NCBI RefSeq assembly: GCF_900496995.4
Contig: NC_044024.1
Span: forward strand, 1,922,001-1,986,000
Length of the DNA stretch: 64,000 bases
Direction: 5' to 3'
Source: Aquila chrysaetos chrysaetos
Lineage: Eukaryota; Chordata; Aves; Accipitriformes; Accipitridae
In this document: one piece after another, positions 1 to 10,799 of the stretch
Layout of the letters: the number at the start of each line of letters is the position of its first letter
Position numbering within the stretch: position 1 is the first letter of the stretch
Notes under the pieces: generated by a model
What the model saw: only the letters and a program-made list of their open reading frames with translations
Databases searched by the model: none
Told to the model about the DNA's origin: nothing
Made by a program: the position numbers and the translations under genes

Positions 1-1456
1 GCACAAATAAAAAAACATTTTAGCCTGCTACGAAGACAAAACAGCACCCATATGGTTCTCTTTGCTTGCACGGAAGTTTATCCTGAAACCCATCTTAGAA
101 GAGATAAAGGGGAGAGGTTTTTGTCTGTCTGGGAGGCACTGCGTCCTGGGCATCTGCTAGACCAGGATTTCTTGTTTGTTAAGGGATATTCTCTGCCCCA
201 TCTTCCCATTAAGGAATCTGAATGTTATCTGCTACACTGTAATCCCCCGGCCCAAAAAAGATTACTGCCTCAATCAACACATGATGCAGATTTTTTTCTC
301 TCTTGTATTTCAAAGTTTTGTTCCACTTCATGCTCTAAGCAGCTGGTGGTGCCTATTCAGCCCATTGGGAAAAGACCCAGATCCCCCCATTTTTTTAAAA
401 AGAGAAACCACAATCAGCTTCAGCCCTTGCTTATGCTCACACCTGCAGGTTGTGTGTACTATTACATGCTATAGGCTTCAGCTGAGATGGGTCTTTTTCG
501 CCCTTCCATATGGGAGTGAACCCTCCGGCAAGGGCTGTCAGAGGGGCGTGAGCATGGTCTGACTTAAAGCATCCCTTATTTTCCGCCTGGTGAGGCATCA
601 TGCCCTGAATGCTGCTCAGGGGACACAGCAACTCCACAGTCGTAAAACCCAACAGTGAGAAGAGTAGGTTAAAGCACTTGTTTTTGACAGTAAATATACT
701 ATTAAATCAGTTCACACTTTAGCATATAGAATACACTCACCCCCACTGTCTGAGCCCCACGTATAATTTCAAAAGGTTGCAATGCACACAGGCTAGACCT
801 AAGTAGACTTTCTTAGTGACTTGACTTATGCTGTCTAAAATCAGAGGTCTAGAGCAGAAGTTTTCACTCTTGGTTTGCTTTGGGGGAAAAAAGTGTATTT
901 CTAGTTGTGGAGCTTGCAGAGGGAAGCCAGAAGATGTTACCTGCTTGCACCCTAGAGGAACAGGCACTGAACAGCAAAGAAAGAGATCCAAAACAGTATT
1001 AAGCCATGATTTGGAAGGCTTGATTCAAGGTTTTTGAGTGCTTAGGACTGACAACATGTGCACAGCAAGTGACAGTCAGAAATGACAAGGCAGCTGGTTG
1101 GGCATTTTTATGATGCTCCAGTTATTTTTCCATCTTCGAGCAAACACAAACAATACCGCCTCACAAGCACAGACACCGCTAGCTAATTTACCCACTGAAT
1201 TATTACTATTTCCCAAATGAGGCAGTGCATAAGTGAAAGGTTAGCACAAGGCATAGCCTGTCCCTTTAGCATCAACAGCCACATGGCGATGCCTCCTCCT
1301 CCTCCTCCTCCTCGGCTGGGATATTCCCAGCTGGCGTGTGCTGCGTTGGCACTGGGTTCCCTTGCTGAGGACCCGAGGGACTCCTCAGAGCAGGGCAGTG
1401 TCCGTGCGAAGGGGACCACTTGTTTTCTTTGGCGAGGAGACAAGCAAGACCATTTT
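1..1456. other. Intergenic, no gene seen
   Basis: No open frame here resembles a known protein. The only local structure is a short CTC/TCC trinucleotide run at about 1291-1312, which makes proline-rich and glycine-rich shadow frames on the two strands. Confidence 0.6.
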
Positions 1457-1545
1457 ATAGAATCACAGAACCAGAGAATCATTTAGGTTGGAAAAGACCT
1501 TTAAGATCATCGAGTCCAACCATCAACCATGCCCAGTAAACCGTT
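1457..1545 (-). mobile_element. CR1 LINE 3'-end fragment
   Basis: Read on the minus strand this ends with the CR1 3' signature: a 'GGTTGGACTCGATGATCTT' block, then 'AAAGGTCTTTTCCAACC', then the ATTCT-type terminal repeats. This is the usual 5'-truncated state of bird CR1 copies, in which only the last hundred or so bases were inserted. The upper boundary is approximate because homology fades into unique sequence around 1540-1570. Confidence 0.85.
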
Positions 1546-2076
1546 ATCGCCCTATGCCAAGCAGACGGCACAGTGAGGAGCTCACCTGGGTGCTGGTTTC
1601 TTTCAGAGCTATACTGGCTTTTATCAGAAATAACCTTCCCAGACAAATGAAGGCCAAAATGATGGGACTTCTGTTGTGACAATGTGATGCCAACAGGCTG
1701 TATTTACCATCAGCTTCCAACAAAAGCTTTGCAGGTCCGAGCTCCGTGTTGGGACAGCCATTCAATGGAGAAACAGCATTTTTTAGGCAAGGCGGACGGT
1801 GCTGTTGGAGCCCGGGGCAGGAGGAGGGACCCTGCTCGCCACCAGTGCTGAGGCTGGGGTCCCTCTGCGGGGACTGGGTGCTGCTGGGCCCCCTTCCGTG
1901 GCCGGCTCTTTCCCAGCCTGAGCATCCCTCCAGGAAAAAACAAGAGGAAGGCAGAGAGGGAAACCCCAAAGATTATAAAATAAAATACAGGCAGGGGTGG
2001 GAGAGGAGGAACTGAGGGTGAGCAACACCGGAGGAAAGAGGACAGCGTTACAGGCAAGGAGCTCAGGCTGGACTAT

Positions 2077-2077
<1 letters not shown>

Positions 2078-2116
<39 letters not shown>

Positions 2117-2129
2117 AGAGAGAGAGAGA
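2078..2129. repeat. Poly(A) then (GA)n microsatellite
   Basis: A run of 36 A (2078-2113) passes directly into an alternating GA tract. It could be the tail of a plus-strand retro-insert, but I see no recognisable element body upstream. Confidence 0.9.
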
Positions 2130-3311
2130 AGAAATCTCATTAGGCAACAGGCAGCTGCTCCACGAGTAACTCTGCACTAGGGGACACTATTGTACCATAA
2201 ATCGCAACAGACGCAGCAGAAGAAAGTCCAGTTTCTAGCAAGAAACGGAACACCTCACTCCTTTTTTAGGGATTTCTGACACCGACACTGTACCAGGATG
2301 GCCCTTCGTCCCCCTATTCCCAACTCCTGTCATTTTTTACAGCCCATACAAACACCACAATTTCTAACTCACCTCACGATGGTAACGGGTCCTGTTTCTT
2401 GGCACGTATTTCTCTCCAGGTCCCCATTCCTGAGCAAAAGACGATCAACATTTGCTGTCGGGATGGCACTTTTCTGTGTGCCACAGGGCAAAGTCACAAG
2501 CTGGGGGCAACTGCCCTCGCCTCGCACCTGGAGCTGGGTTTCTGCCGAGCCGATGGCAAAGCTCCCCCCTCACCGGTACGGACTGGAGTTTTATAACTAC
2601 ATAACACGCTGCATACCCTGCGCCTATTTTGGGAAAAGCTAAGTAGAGCTAAGTAGAAAACATCATTCTTGGCAGACCTTTCCGTGCAGGAACCCGTGTG
2701 GTACATGACCGCACAGGACACCCAAATACATCCTCCTCACCAAAAGCATCACTTCCCTCCCAGAGTCTTGCAAGCATTTTCTATCTGTAAATACACATTT
2801 ATTGAGGTCCCAGCTGCTATCTGCTGGGGTGGTCCACCTCTGCAAGACTTACCGAGAGCCCAGTTGCCATCAGAAGTGGTTTGGCTCCAACAGGTCCCCA
2901 CACCAGCAGCCCCAGACGGTGCCCTGCGGCCGGTGAAGTTGGGCAACAGCAAAGGCCAGTTCAACTGGACCAAACTCCAGCTCCGAGAAGCTGGGCAAGC
3001 GAGTCCCCCGATATCTCAGCCCACTCCAGGTGCTGCCCTCAGCAACTTCTATGCTGCTTTTAACTGAGTGTTCACTATATCATTATAAATGATTATTATG
3101 TGAATATTACACTCTAGTGCTGCGTGTAGATAAAAATGTATTCTAGAGAAGAAGAATCTTTATGCAGAGACTTTAAAATAAGACACAGAAAACAGTAACT
3201 GTTAAAATTTAACTTGCAACATTTTAATTTAATTTTCAGCAATGTTTTTTTAAATAGTCTTTCCTATTGCACAAAAACCACTGCTGTTTCTCTTGCCATA
3301 ACCATCGTCTC

Positions 3312-3343
<32 letters not shown>

Positions 3344-4911
3344 ACAAAAAGGAAAAAGCATACCTCTGGTACAATAAAAATGCTTTGCAACACACACATA
3401 CATATAGCTTTACTGTATAATATTTTAAAATTTGGGAATTATTTGTGTATTATTTCTACATATTCTGAAACTGAGTTTTCCGTGATGATTTCTATTTACA
3501 GTTGCACAATGCCTTTAATGCTTGGAGACACAGCTATAATACTCAATGCTAACCCTTGAAAGGAAGTTTTAGCGAACTCTTACACACACTTTCTCAAAGC
3601 AGTCTACAGTTCTCTTTGAACTAGGAGCTCTGCCCTCCTGTGGGGTTAGGGCGAACTGTAACACTCCTCTACAGGAACAGCTTTTAGCCCTCTTCCACTT
3701 TACAGATCCTTAAAATTTTCTAAAGGATTCTCGTATCTTGTTGAAAATTCACATCCATAAATTGTTATGCAGGTGAATTTGCTTTTCTAAGTGCCTTTTG
3801 CTGACCCAGGGATATGCAGACTGTGGTGTGAAGAATGAACTTACACTCTTCTGTGTATCTGTAAAGGTAATTTGTCAAGCAGACCCCTGCCCCAAGCCAA
3901 ACTCCTTTTGCTCACTCTTACTCTGCAGTATTAAAACTGTTTTCTTTCTTTAAGATAATATCAAGTAACTTAATAAATACCGTATCAAAACATACTTGCT
4001 ATTCATTTATCAACCATTTTTCCAAGTAGGAGTCTTCATCCTACAAGACTTTCTATTTTTGTCTTGATGTATCACACATCTAGGGCTGGGCTTTGCTCCA
4101 GCAAAAGGCAGGCAGCACTACTTTTCTGTGGTGTCACTGGAAAAGCACAGGAATGTTTCCTTCTGACCAAGGTTTTGAAGTTTTTCTTTACATCAGAAAC
4201 ATAGCCCAATCTGTTTTTTCACCATACTGTACTCAAAATAAGATTCACTCATGTCTCATCTGGACTCAGATGATTGATCTCCAGGTCTTCCTAGAGATCT
4301 TTCCAAGGGCCTTGGGCTGTCTCTTTTCTGTGGGGTGTGAGGGAGGTGAACACTCTTGAACAGGATCAAATATCATACATAGCTATTTTTAAAAAAGGAC
4401 TTCTACATTATTTATTTATTTTTAAAATTATTTTTAAAAAAAAACCTTGGTCAATAGTTCGGAAAGGCAGGCCTGATCCTGCACTGGGCTCTGAGCATCC
4501 GGAGCTCTACTTTTAGGTAAAACCTCCTGAAGAACTGGAGTGATAATCTGGATCCTGCAGCCATCACTTACAGGACCAGTCCCATCAAAATAAGTTTCAA
4601 ATGCACGCTAGGATACTGCAATTTTAAAACTGCTCCCACAGACAAGATTTTTCTAGAAGTTTGGAAAATGCTGGCAGATCTGCTGTGCACGAAAGCATGT
4701 CCAAAGAGCTGCTCGTTTGGGGTGCAAGAGGGGCTGAAGCCCGAGTTCCCGGATTTGCAGACCCAGGCACCAACCCTGCAGGTCTTACAGACATAATTAC
4801 CTTGAAAACTGAAATCTAAAGCAGAAGCAGCTGGGAGCAGGGCAGGAATTATCCTGACCTCTGCTGTGTAAATAATTTAGCGGCTGTTTGAAGACTCTGA
4901 AAACTGCCCCC
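2130..4911. other. Intergenic / distal 3' flank of CYSLTR1
   Basis: AT-rich sequence without a recognisable gene. It includes a 28-base poly(A) at 3315-3342 and an A/T-rich patch near 4405-4445. Since CYSLTR1 runs on the minus strand, an extended 3' UTR could reach into this stretch, but nothing here fixes its end. Confidence 0.5.
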
Positions 4912-4917
4912 TTTATT
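4912..4917 (-). promoter_or_regulatory. Candidate polyadenylation signal for CYSLTR1
   Basis: AATAAA on the minus strand, about 410 bases past the CYSLTR1 stop codon. The position suits a moderate-length 3' UTR. Other A/T-rich candidates lie further out, near 4.4 kb, so the true cleavage site is not settled by sequence alone. Confidence 0.35.
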
Positions 4918-5328
4918 TGTCAGTATCTCCCTGAGTGCCGCGTACACCAAATGTTGTGTTTACATTTCCCACTGACTCAGAGAGTTAACGCTCTTTGTAG
5001 AGTTGTAAAATGAAGCAGATGCCCAAATACAGGCTTTGAAGAGTTTGTTTATGTGAGTTTATCATCACATCAACAGTTTTCTGGTGCTGGCTAGTGGTGG
5101 TGGCTCCTTCATCCTAAGCGGCTGCGTATGTCCAAGCAGTGCGCCTGGGGAAGGGGTTGGCCATTCCCGGCAGCGGCTGTACCACCAAGGAGCATAAATC
5201 ATGGGCCGTCCACTGTTATTATTACATATCTAATTGCGACAAAGGCTTGCAAGCCTCCATCGTGTCTTCTGGAAGGGTTCCGAGATCTCCGTTGCCCATC
5301 TGAGATCTTAGGGGAAGGTCTAGCCTCC

Positions 5329-6366
5329 TTATGAAGGGCCCACGGCTGCCTTTCCATTCTCCCTATGGCTTTCTCCAAAGGGTTCCTCATCCTTCTCTTT
5401 TATGGAGAACTTTTTCCTGAAGGCTTGCGTTAAGCTGGAGGAAGAAGCCTTCCTAAACGTGGTAAGTCTCTTCCGAAAGTTGCCCCCCGAGAAGAAATAG
5501 AGAAGCGGGTCAAAGCAGCAGTTGGAAGCTGCCAAGGGGAGCGTTACCACCACCGATTTCTGTAGGTATATGGCATCCTCGCAGCTGGCGTTCTTCAGCC
5601 GCAGCACGTGGAGGTGAACCGTACGCAGAATGTGGTACGGGGTGAAGCTCACCAGGAAGGTGGCCGTCACGATGATGATCATCCAGACCGCCTTCTTGCG
5701 GTTAGCCTGGTTCTTCTTCAAGGAATTTTTCAGTAAGGTCCTTATGATCATTGTGTAGCAGATAGTTATGACAATAAATGGAAAAATGAAGCCCACAAAT
5801 AGGGCAATAAAATCCAGGATCACAACTAGATTTGTCTTCTGAGAGTCTTCTGGGGGTTCAAAGCACTTGGTCTTGTTGCCATATTGGTATGTCCCGTTTC
5901 GCAGGAAGGGAGCGCTTGTCAGGGTGACAAAAATCCAGATGCCAACGGAGACAAACTTAGCCTTCTTCTCCGTTACCAAATTGATGTTCTGGACTGGAAA
6001 AACGATGGCTATGCAACGGAAGAAGCTCATCGCAGTCATGAAAAATATGCTGCAATACAGGTTGACGTACAACGCGTACGAACTGATCCTGCATAGGAAG
6101 TCACTGAAGAACCAGTTCCCTTTGTGGACATAGTAGATGACACGCAGGGGCAGGGTACACACGCAGAGGAAGTCGGACACGGCAAGGTTCAGCATGTACA
6201 CCTGGAAGGCCGTCTTCTGCCGGTATGTTTTTATGAGGACGTACAGCACAATGCCATTGCCGACAAAGCCCATAATGCTGATCATGGAGTAGAGCGTGGA
6301 GTAGACTCGGTTTCGGAAGTCGTCGATGGAGTGATGGCACGACAAGTTATCAAACAGTGCCGTCAT
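5329..6366 (-). CDS. CYSLTR1: Cysteinyl leukotriene receptor 1
   Basis: This is a 345-residue class A (rhodopsin, delta group) G-protein-coupled receptor for LTD4/LTC4 at the plasma membrane. In vertebrates it couples mainly through Gq to calcium release and drives smooth-muscle contraction and leukocyte responses. Visible landmarks are: TM1 about 21-45 with GN (N37); TM2 with LAVSD (D65); C92 at the start of TM3, pairing with C168 in the second outer loop; the FRC variant of DRY at 116-118, as in mammalian CYSLTR1; W144 in TM4; P196 in TM5; FTPYH in TM6 (241-245); and DPLLY in TM7 (286-290). Likely N-glycosylation sites are N7, N157, N164 and N259. The C-terminal tail is Ser/Lys-rich. The human protein is 337 residues. 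The reading frame continues upstream to the splice acceptor without a stop, but the codon aligned with the human start is GTG, so I chose the first ATG (6366), just after it. The frame is intact. Confidence 0.96.
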   Translation of the reverse strand: MTALFDNLSCHHSIDDFRNRVYSTLYSMISIMGFVGNGIVLYVLIKTYRQKTAFQVYMLNLAVSDFLCVCTLPLRVIYYVHKGNWFFSDFLCRISSYALYVNLYCSIFFMTAMSFFRCIAIVFPVQNINLVTEKKAKFVSVGIWIFVTLTSAPFLRNGTYQYGNKTKCFEPPEDSQKTNLVVILDFIALFVGFIFPFIVITICYTMIIRTLLKNSLKKNQANRKKAVWMIIIVTATFLVSFTPYHILRTVHLHVLRLKNASCEDAIYLQKSVVVTLPLAASNCCFDPLLYFFSGGNFRKRLTTFRKASSSSLTQAFRKKFSIKEKDEEPFGESHRENGKAAVGPS

Positions 6367-6412
6367 GTTGCCTGGCTGAGGCACCGATTCTGCCTGGCGA
6401 TGAATGTCGGGC
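6367..6412 (-). other. CYSLTR1: CYSLTR1 coding exon, 5' UTR part with splice acceptor
   Basis: On the minus strand a pyrimidine-rich stretch ending in TTTTTCATCCTTAG lies directly upstream of 6412, giving a strong 3' splice site. The coding exon would begin at 6412, leaving about 46 bases of 5' UTR before the ATG. One coding exon preceded by non-coding exons is the normal arrangement for this receptor family. This is inferred from sequence; no transcript evidence is available. Confidence 0.7.
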
Positions 6413-6413
6413 C

Positions 6414-9400
6414 TAAGGATGAAAAACTCAGGTGAGTTATGAAAAGCAGCACATAAAATGGATTTATGAATGAATTTATTTATGAAAATAAAATGCCATT
6501 ATAAAATAGGAGGAAAAACTGTCATCTCTCTCATATGGGAGAGAACAGCTAGGAAGGGATGTGGATCTGCACATATCCGTGTTACTACAACTATCCACTA
6601 CAGCCACCTTTCTTAACGTGGTACCAGCAACTGGTGATACAAAGGTGAAAGTCACATTTTCGTAAGTCCTCAGTACTGGCGGCATCCTTCTTCCACCGAA
6701 TTACCAAAAAGCTCTAACTCCTTGCAAACTAAGGTAGCTACTCATTAAACAGCAGAGAGGAATAACAAAGGTGGCAATAGCACTATGCAATTTAAAATAT
6801 AAAGACCAGATCTGGACCCTAATGACTGTTCAGTCCTGCCTTTCCACATCACCTGGCAAATGCTGCCTCCCTGTGCTCCACCTCCACGCCTGCCTGCGTA
6901 AGGACAGGTAACGGCAGGAGAAAGTCCACAAGAAGGTTTCTGAAACAGTAAAGGAAAACTATTAAAAAATAAATTAAATTAAAAAAACCCCAAGTCCTTT
7001 GCACTGAAGGCGGAATAAGATTCCAAGCCAGAGGCTGCTCAGTGCGCGACCAGACATTTGTCAGCTCCCCAAATTCTGCAGTGCTCTCTTCTGCTCCCAG
7101 GTAGCACCATTTTTTAAGCTTGCTGTGTTAATAAATAAGTGTAATTACTAGCTGTGGAAAAGATAGTGCCTATTATATCTGACGAACAGGAAGGATCGCC
7201 GTAGCAGAGAGGATGCTGCAGGGCTCCAGTATCCCTGGCACTGCCTGGGCAGAGGTACTGCTGCAGTGCCTGGCAGACGGAGGGGGAAGCTGCAGGGAGG
7301 CTCATGTCAAGGGGAACAAATCTCTTGGTCTGGAGACATCTCTGCCATCAAGGTAACTCCCTAGCAAAAGATTTCTTCTTGGGTTTGCTTTTGCACATTG
7401 CTTTAATTTACATTAGCAGGTCTGGGACTCCGTGGAGCGGTCAGACCCTACAGCCAGGGAGGGTTTTTGCATCTGCTCAGCCAGCCTTTTGTGAAATTTT
7501 ATCATTTCCTTTTGGTATTCATTTGAGTGCAGCGAGACATGACAGACACTCTTAATTTGGGTTGTCCTAAAGTAAAGCAAGAGAAAAATAACACACTTAC
7601 ATATTTTTCCCATTAATTTTCAATTTCTAATGGTTCAAACACAGAATCTCGCTTGCAGTCTGAGACCATGAAAAACCCCAATGATCAGAACTGCAGAATA
7701 CATGCAGGCTGAAATAACAGGACTTGGGAAAAAGAATGATGAAGGCAACAGCTGGGACAAGATCGGTTATGAGAACCCACACCACGTATGTGCTTAAAAC
7801 AGATGTTAAATGGTATATATTTTCATCCATAAAAATAGCCTGGCTGCATTAAAGTAGAGTCTCTGTCTCTCTCTGGGATTTACTGCAAATTCAGAACCAT
7901 ACTGGGATGCTCAAGGTTTTTAGGTTTCAGTCAAGTTTCAGCTATTTGCAATTTTTACTCTTAAAACAATCCTTTGATTATCTGCAATGCACAAAATACA
8001 TTAAAGCTCAACAGATATCAGCAAGGTGGCACAACCTGACAAGAGAGAGGATATTTTTTCCCCTTGGGCTATTTGTGGACACGTAGGGGGGTGTGAGCGA
8101 TGGACAGTGCGACTGCACAGAGGTCTTTGGCCAGAAGAGGCAGCCAGGACTCAACATCCCTTGTCAAAAGCCATAGATCAGCACATTGTACATCATCACT
8201 TACAGTTCACCTCAGCTTGCATAAATTAAGCTTATTTAGCAATGCTTATTGCAAATAACCTATTCATCAGAGAGGGGCAATGAGTTTGCAGCCGTGTTCT
8301 CTCCCTGCCCCACAAATGCCGCCTCTCGGCAGCCTGGTTCTGGTGGTGGCAGAACCCAGACCTCAGCCCCAGCTTTAACGAGTCTGGGCTCCTCACACCC
8401 ACACGATAGAAAGCCCAGAGCTGGTCTGGACACCACCAGACATCACTCCTGCGAGCTCCAGCCACCCCTCCTCCGCGAGAACCAGCCAGCAACACGGAGC
8501 TGCTGCCCCGGTGGAGCGGTGTGGAGGAGACCGAGCCATGGTCCCCTGGGAGATGCCGAGAGATCCAGCCTTCAGCCCTCACCGCTGGCATCCTCGCTTG
8601 CCCGAGGTCTTCGCTTCAGACTCGAGGTTCAAGTTAGGAAAAGAGCAACACTCCAATAATGTTTTAATTTTAGCCCTATCTTGGAGATTTTAAGTTTGTG
8701 GTAACATTGGTCTGATTTTAACCAATTGCTTGGGAGCAGCAGGTAGCGCAATATTCTCTGAAGAAAGCTGCACGATCCCCACTCCTTGTTTTTATCTGTC
8801 AAGATAATCTGACGCAGGTGATGAAGCTCTTACTACCATTACTCCTATTGCTGGGTTAATGCCTAGCAAGCAGAACTGCTGAGCAAAACCCCACCGTGCT
8901 ACGCATGATATCTCACTTCTTTCTCAGACATTAAAAAAAAAAACCAAACAAACCCACCACAACCAAGATGTTCAGGATCAAGAGGCTGGAGTGAGGCCTT
9001 TTGCACATCGAGGCTTTTTGTATCTGCCTGCACCTCCGGGCAGTTATGATCAGGATGAAGAAGGAGCAGAAAATGGGACCTGCACAGCCAACGCAGTAGA
9101 TAAACAAAGATGTTTTGCCTAGAAGCAGAAACGCTATCTAGCACTCAGAGAAGGGAAGAGGCTGCAGATGGAGAAACGCCGAGGAGCGCTGGGGGATCTG
9201 GGCAGCGCGGGCAGAACCTGCGTCTCCCAACAGCACATTTTGGGTCAGGTTCCCGTGCACCTTTTGAGAGGGCACCAGCAATGCAGAAGGTACTGCTGCC
9301 TTCCTGCCGCTGCAGATTTCTCTCCCCTTCCCCCAGTTTAGCTATCCTGCCTAAGAGAGAACCAAGAGATATTGGTAAACGTCTCAGCCCATCATTTGCT

Positions 9401-10079
9401 CATTAGATAAACTTCCTTATTTAATCTCTGTGCCTATTTGTGCACACTTCTTAAGTAGCATTGAGCTGGATTATAAACTTTTTACCTCCTTTGGGGGCTA
9501 AATTTCAGACTTTCAGCTGCTAATCTTAAAGGTGTTAGCAGATAATGAACAACCACGCGAGGTATTTGTCTAAAAGACAATGGAGACCTGTTATCTACCA
9601 TATTTCTAATAAAAACAAAAAGGAAACAGAAAAGAAAACTGATGACTACAATGCTGAAGCGGACTGCTAAAGCATAAGAGAGCTCCACACCTAGAAATAT
9701 ATCTGTAAAAACCAAAAAAAAACCCCCACAAAACACCATTTCCTACCTGAGGCTTTAGACCAGGTTTACATCATGAGTTAAAGACAAATACGACTTCTGC
9801 CACTTTTTATTTCTGTATAGTCGTGGTTCACGGAACCGTTTATTTATGTGCTGGTGAATTTTGCTCATTAGGAATGTACACAAGCGGGAGGGAAGAGCAG
9901 TGGCTGGCTGAGAAAAGTACTCCAAAGTAAGCAAAACCCTAAAGAACAGAGAGCTGCGTTGTTATTCTCCACGTCTCATGCAGGACAGCTAGATTTATAG
10001 TCGGTCAGAAGCAGATTGTACTAAATTTAATCACACAACCAAAAAAAGCACACCGCCAAAGAAGATAGCACCGTTTCTT
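6414..10079 (-). other. Probable 5' intron of CYSLTR1; no other gene seen
   Basis: This lies between the acceptor at 6413 and the CpG island. No recognisable coding sequence is present on either strand. A donor-like GTAAGTGTG occurs on the minus strand near 7591-7600, so an extra non-coding exon is possible but unsupported. Confidence 0.45.
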
Positions 10080-10337
10080 TCAAGCTCAGAGGTAAAGCGT
10101 CCTCAGGAACGCTCGGAGCGCTGACACGGGCTGAACTTAACATTTTGGGGGCAAAAGCCGCAGAGAACTGCCCCCAAACCCCTTCGCAGGGACAAACCCC
10201 CTTTCCGCGAGAGAAACGCAGCCTGGTCTCCGAAAGAGGAACGGAACGAGATACTCCAAGCGAGCGGCAGACGCTAGTTAATTACCCACCTCATTAGCAC
10301 CAAATAGCATAACCGAGCTTGCCGTGGGTATTTAGTC

Positions 10338-10351
10338 CGGTTCGCGAACCG
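10338..10351. promoter_or_regulatory. 14-bp perfect palindrome in CpG island
   Basis: CGGTTCGCGAACCG reads identically on both strands and holds two CpGs in a TTCGCGAA core. Symmetric sites like this can bind dimeric or CpG-sensing factors. No specific factor is assigned. Confidence 0.4.
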
Positions 10352-10404
10352 CTCGCTCTCCTCCACCAGCCGTGTCCCGGGGGCACCGGCACCGCGGGCA
10401 TCCC

Positions 10405-10458
10405 CCCAGTCCGACCTTACCCCCCCCCCAGTCCGACCTTCCCCCTCCCCAGTCCCCA
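10405..10458. repeat. Short C-rich tandem repeat
   Basis: The unit CCAGTCCGACCTT followed by a poly-C spacer occurs twice at 22-23 base spacing (from about 10406 and 10428). A third, degenerate CCCAGTCCCC follows near 10449. The minus strand carries matching G runs that could form G-quadruplexes within the promoter island. Confidence 0.7.
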
Positions 10459-10799
10459 ACCCGCAAACCCCGGCGAGGACGTACCGGAGCCGAGGCGGGC
10501 GCGGAGCTCTGCCCGAGCCGCCCCCCCCCCTCCGCCGCCCTTAAGCCCGGCCGCGCCCCGCCGCAGCCCCGGGGAGGGACCCGGACCGCCCCCGTCCCCC
10601 CCCCCGCTTCCCTCCCTAAGCCCAGCTGGGACCCCCGGTTGCCCCCCTCCCCCGATCCCTGGAGCCGCTGGGAGCACCGGTCCCAAAGGCGGAGGGTGCC
10701 CCGTTTCCCCCGGTAAGGGACCCCCCCCGGGACCCCCCACCCCCGGTGCTGGTGTCCTGCTCCAGCTGGGGGAAGCCCTGACCCCAGGTGCTCCCACTG

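Larger units (their letters stand above)
10080..10790. promoter_or_regulatory. CpG island, candidate promoter
   Basis: This is a sharp rise in G+C and CpG density against AT-rich flanks, densest at about 10300-10600. It is the only CpG island evident in the window and lies about 4 kb upstream of the CYSLTR1 coding exon, in the right orientation to be its promoter. Minus-strand transcription could use a donor CCG|GTACGT (exon end near 10485) to join the acceptor at 6412. A plus-strand donor CCG|GTAAGG also occurs (exon end near 10712), so divergent transcription is possible. Long open frames here are Pro-, Gly- and Arg-rich composition artefacts. Confidence 0.6.
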
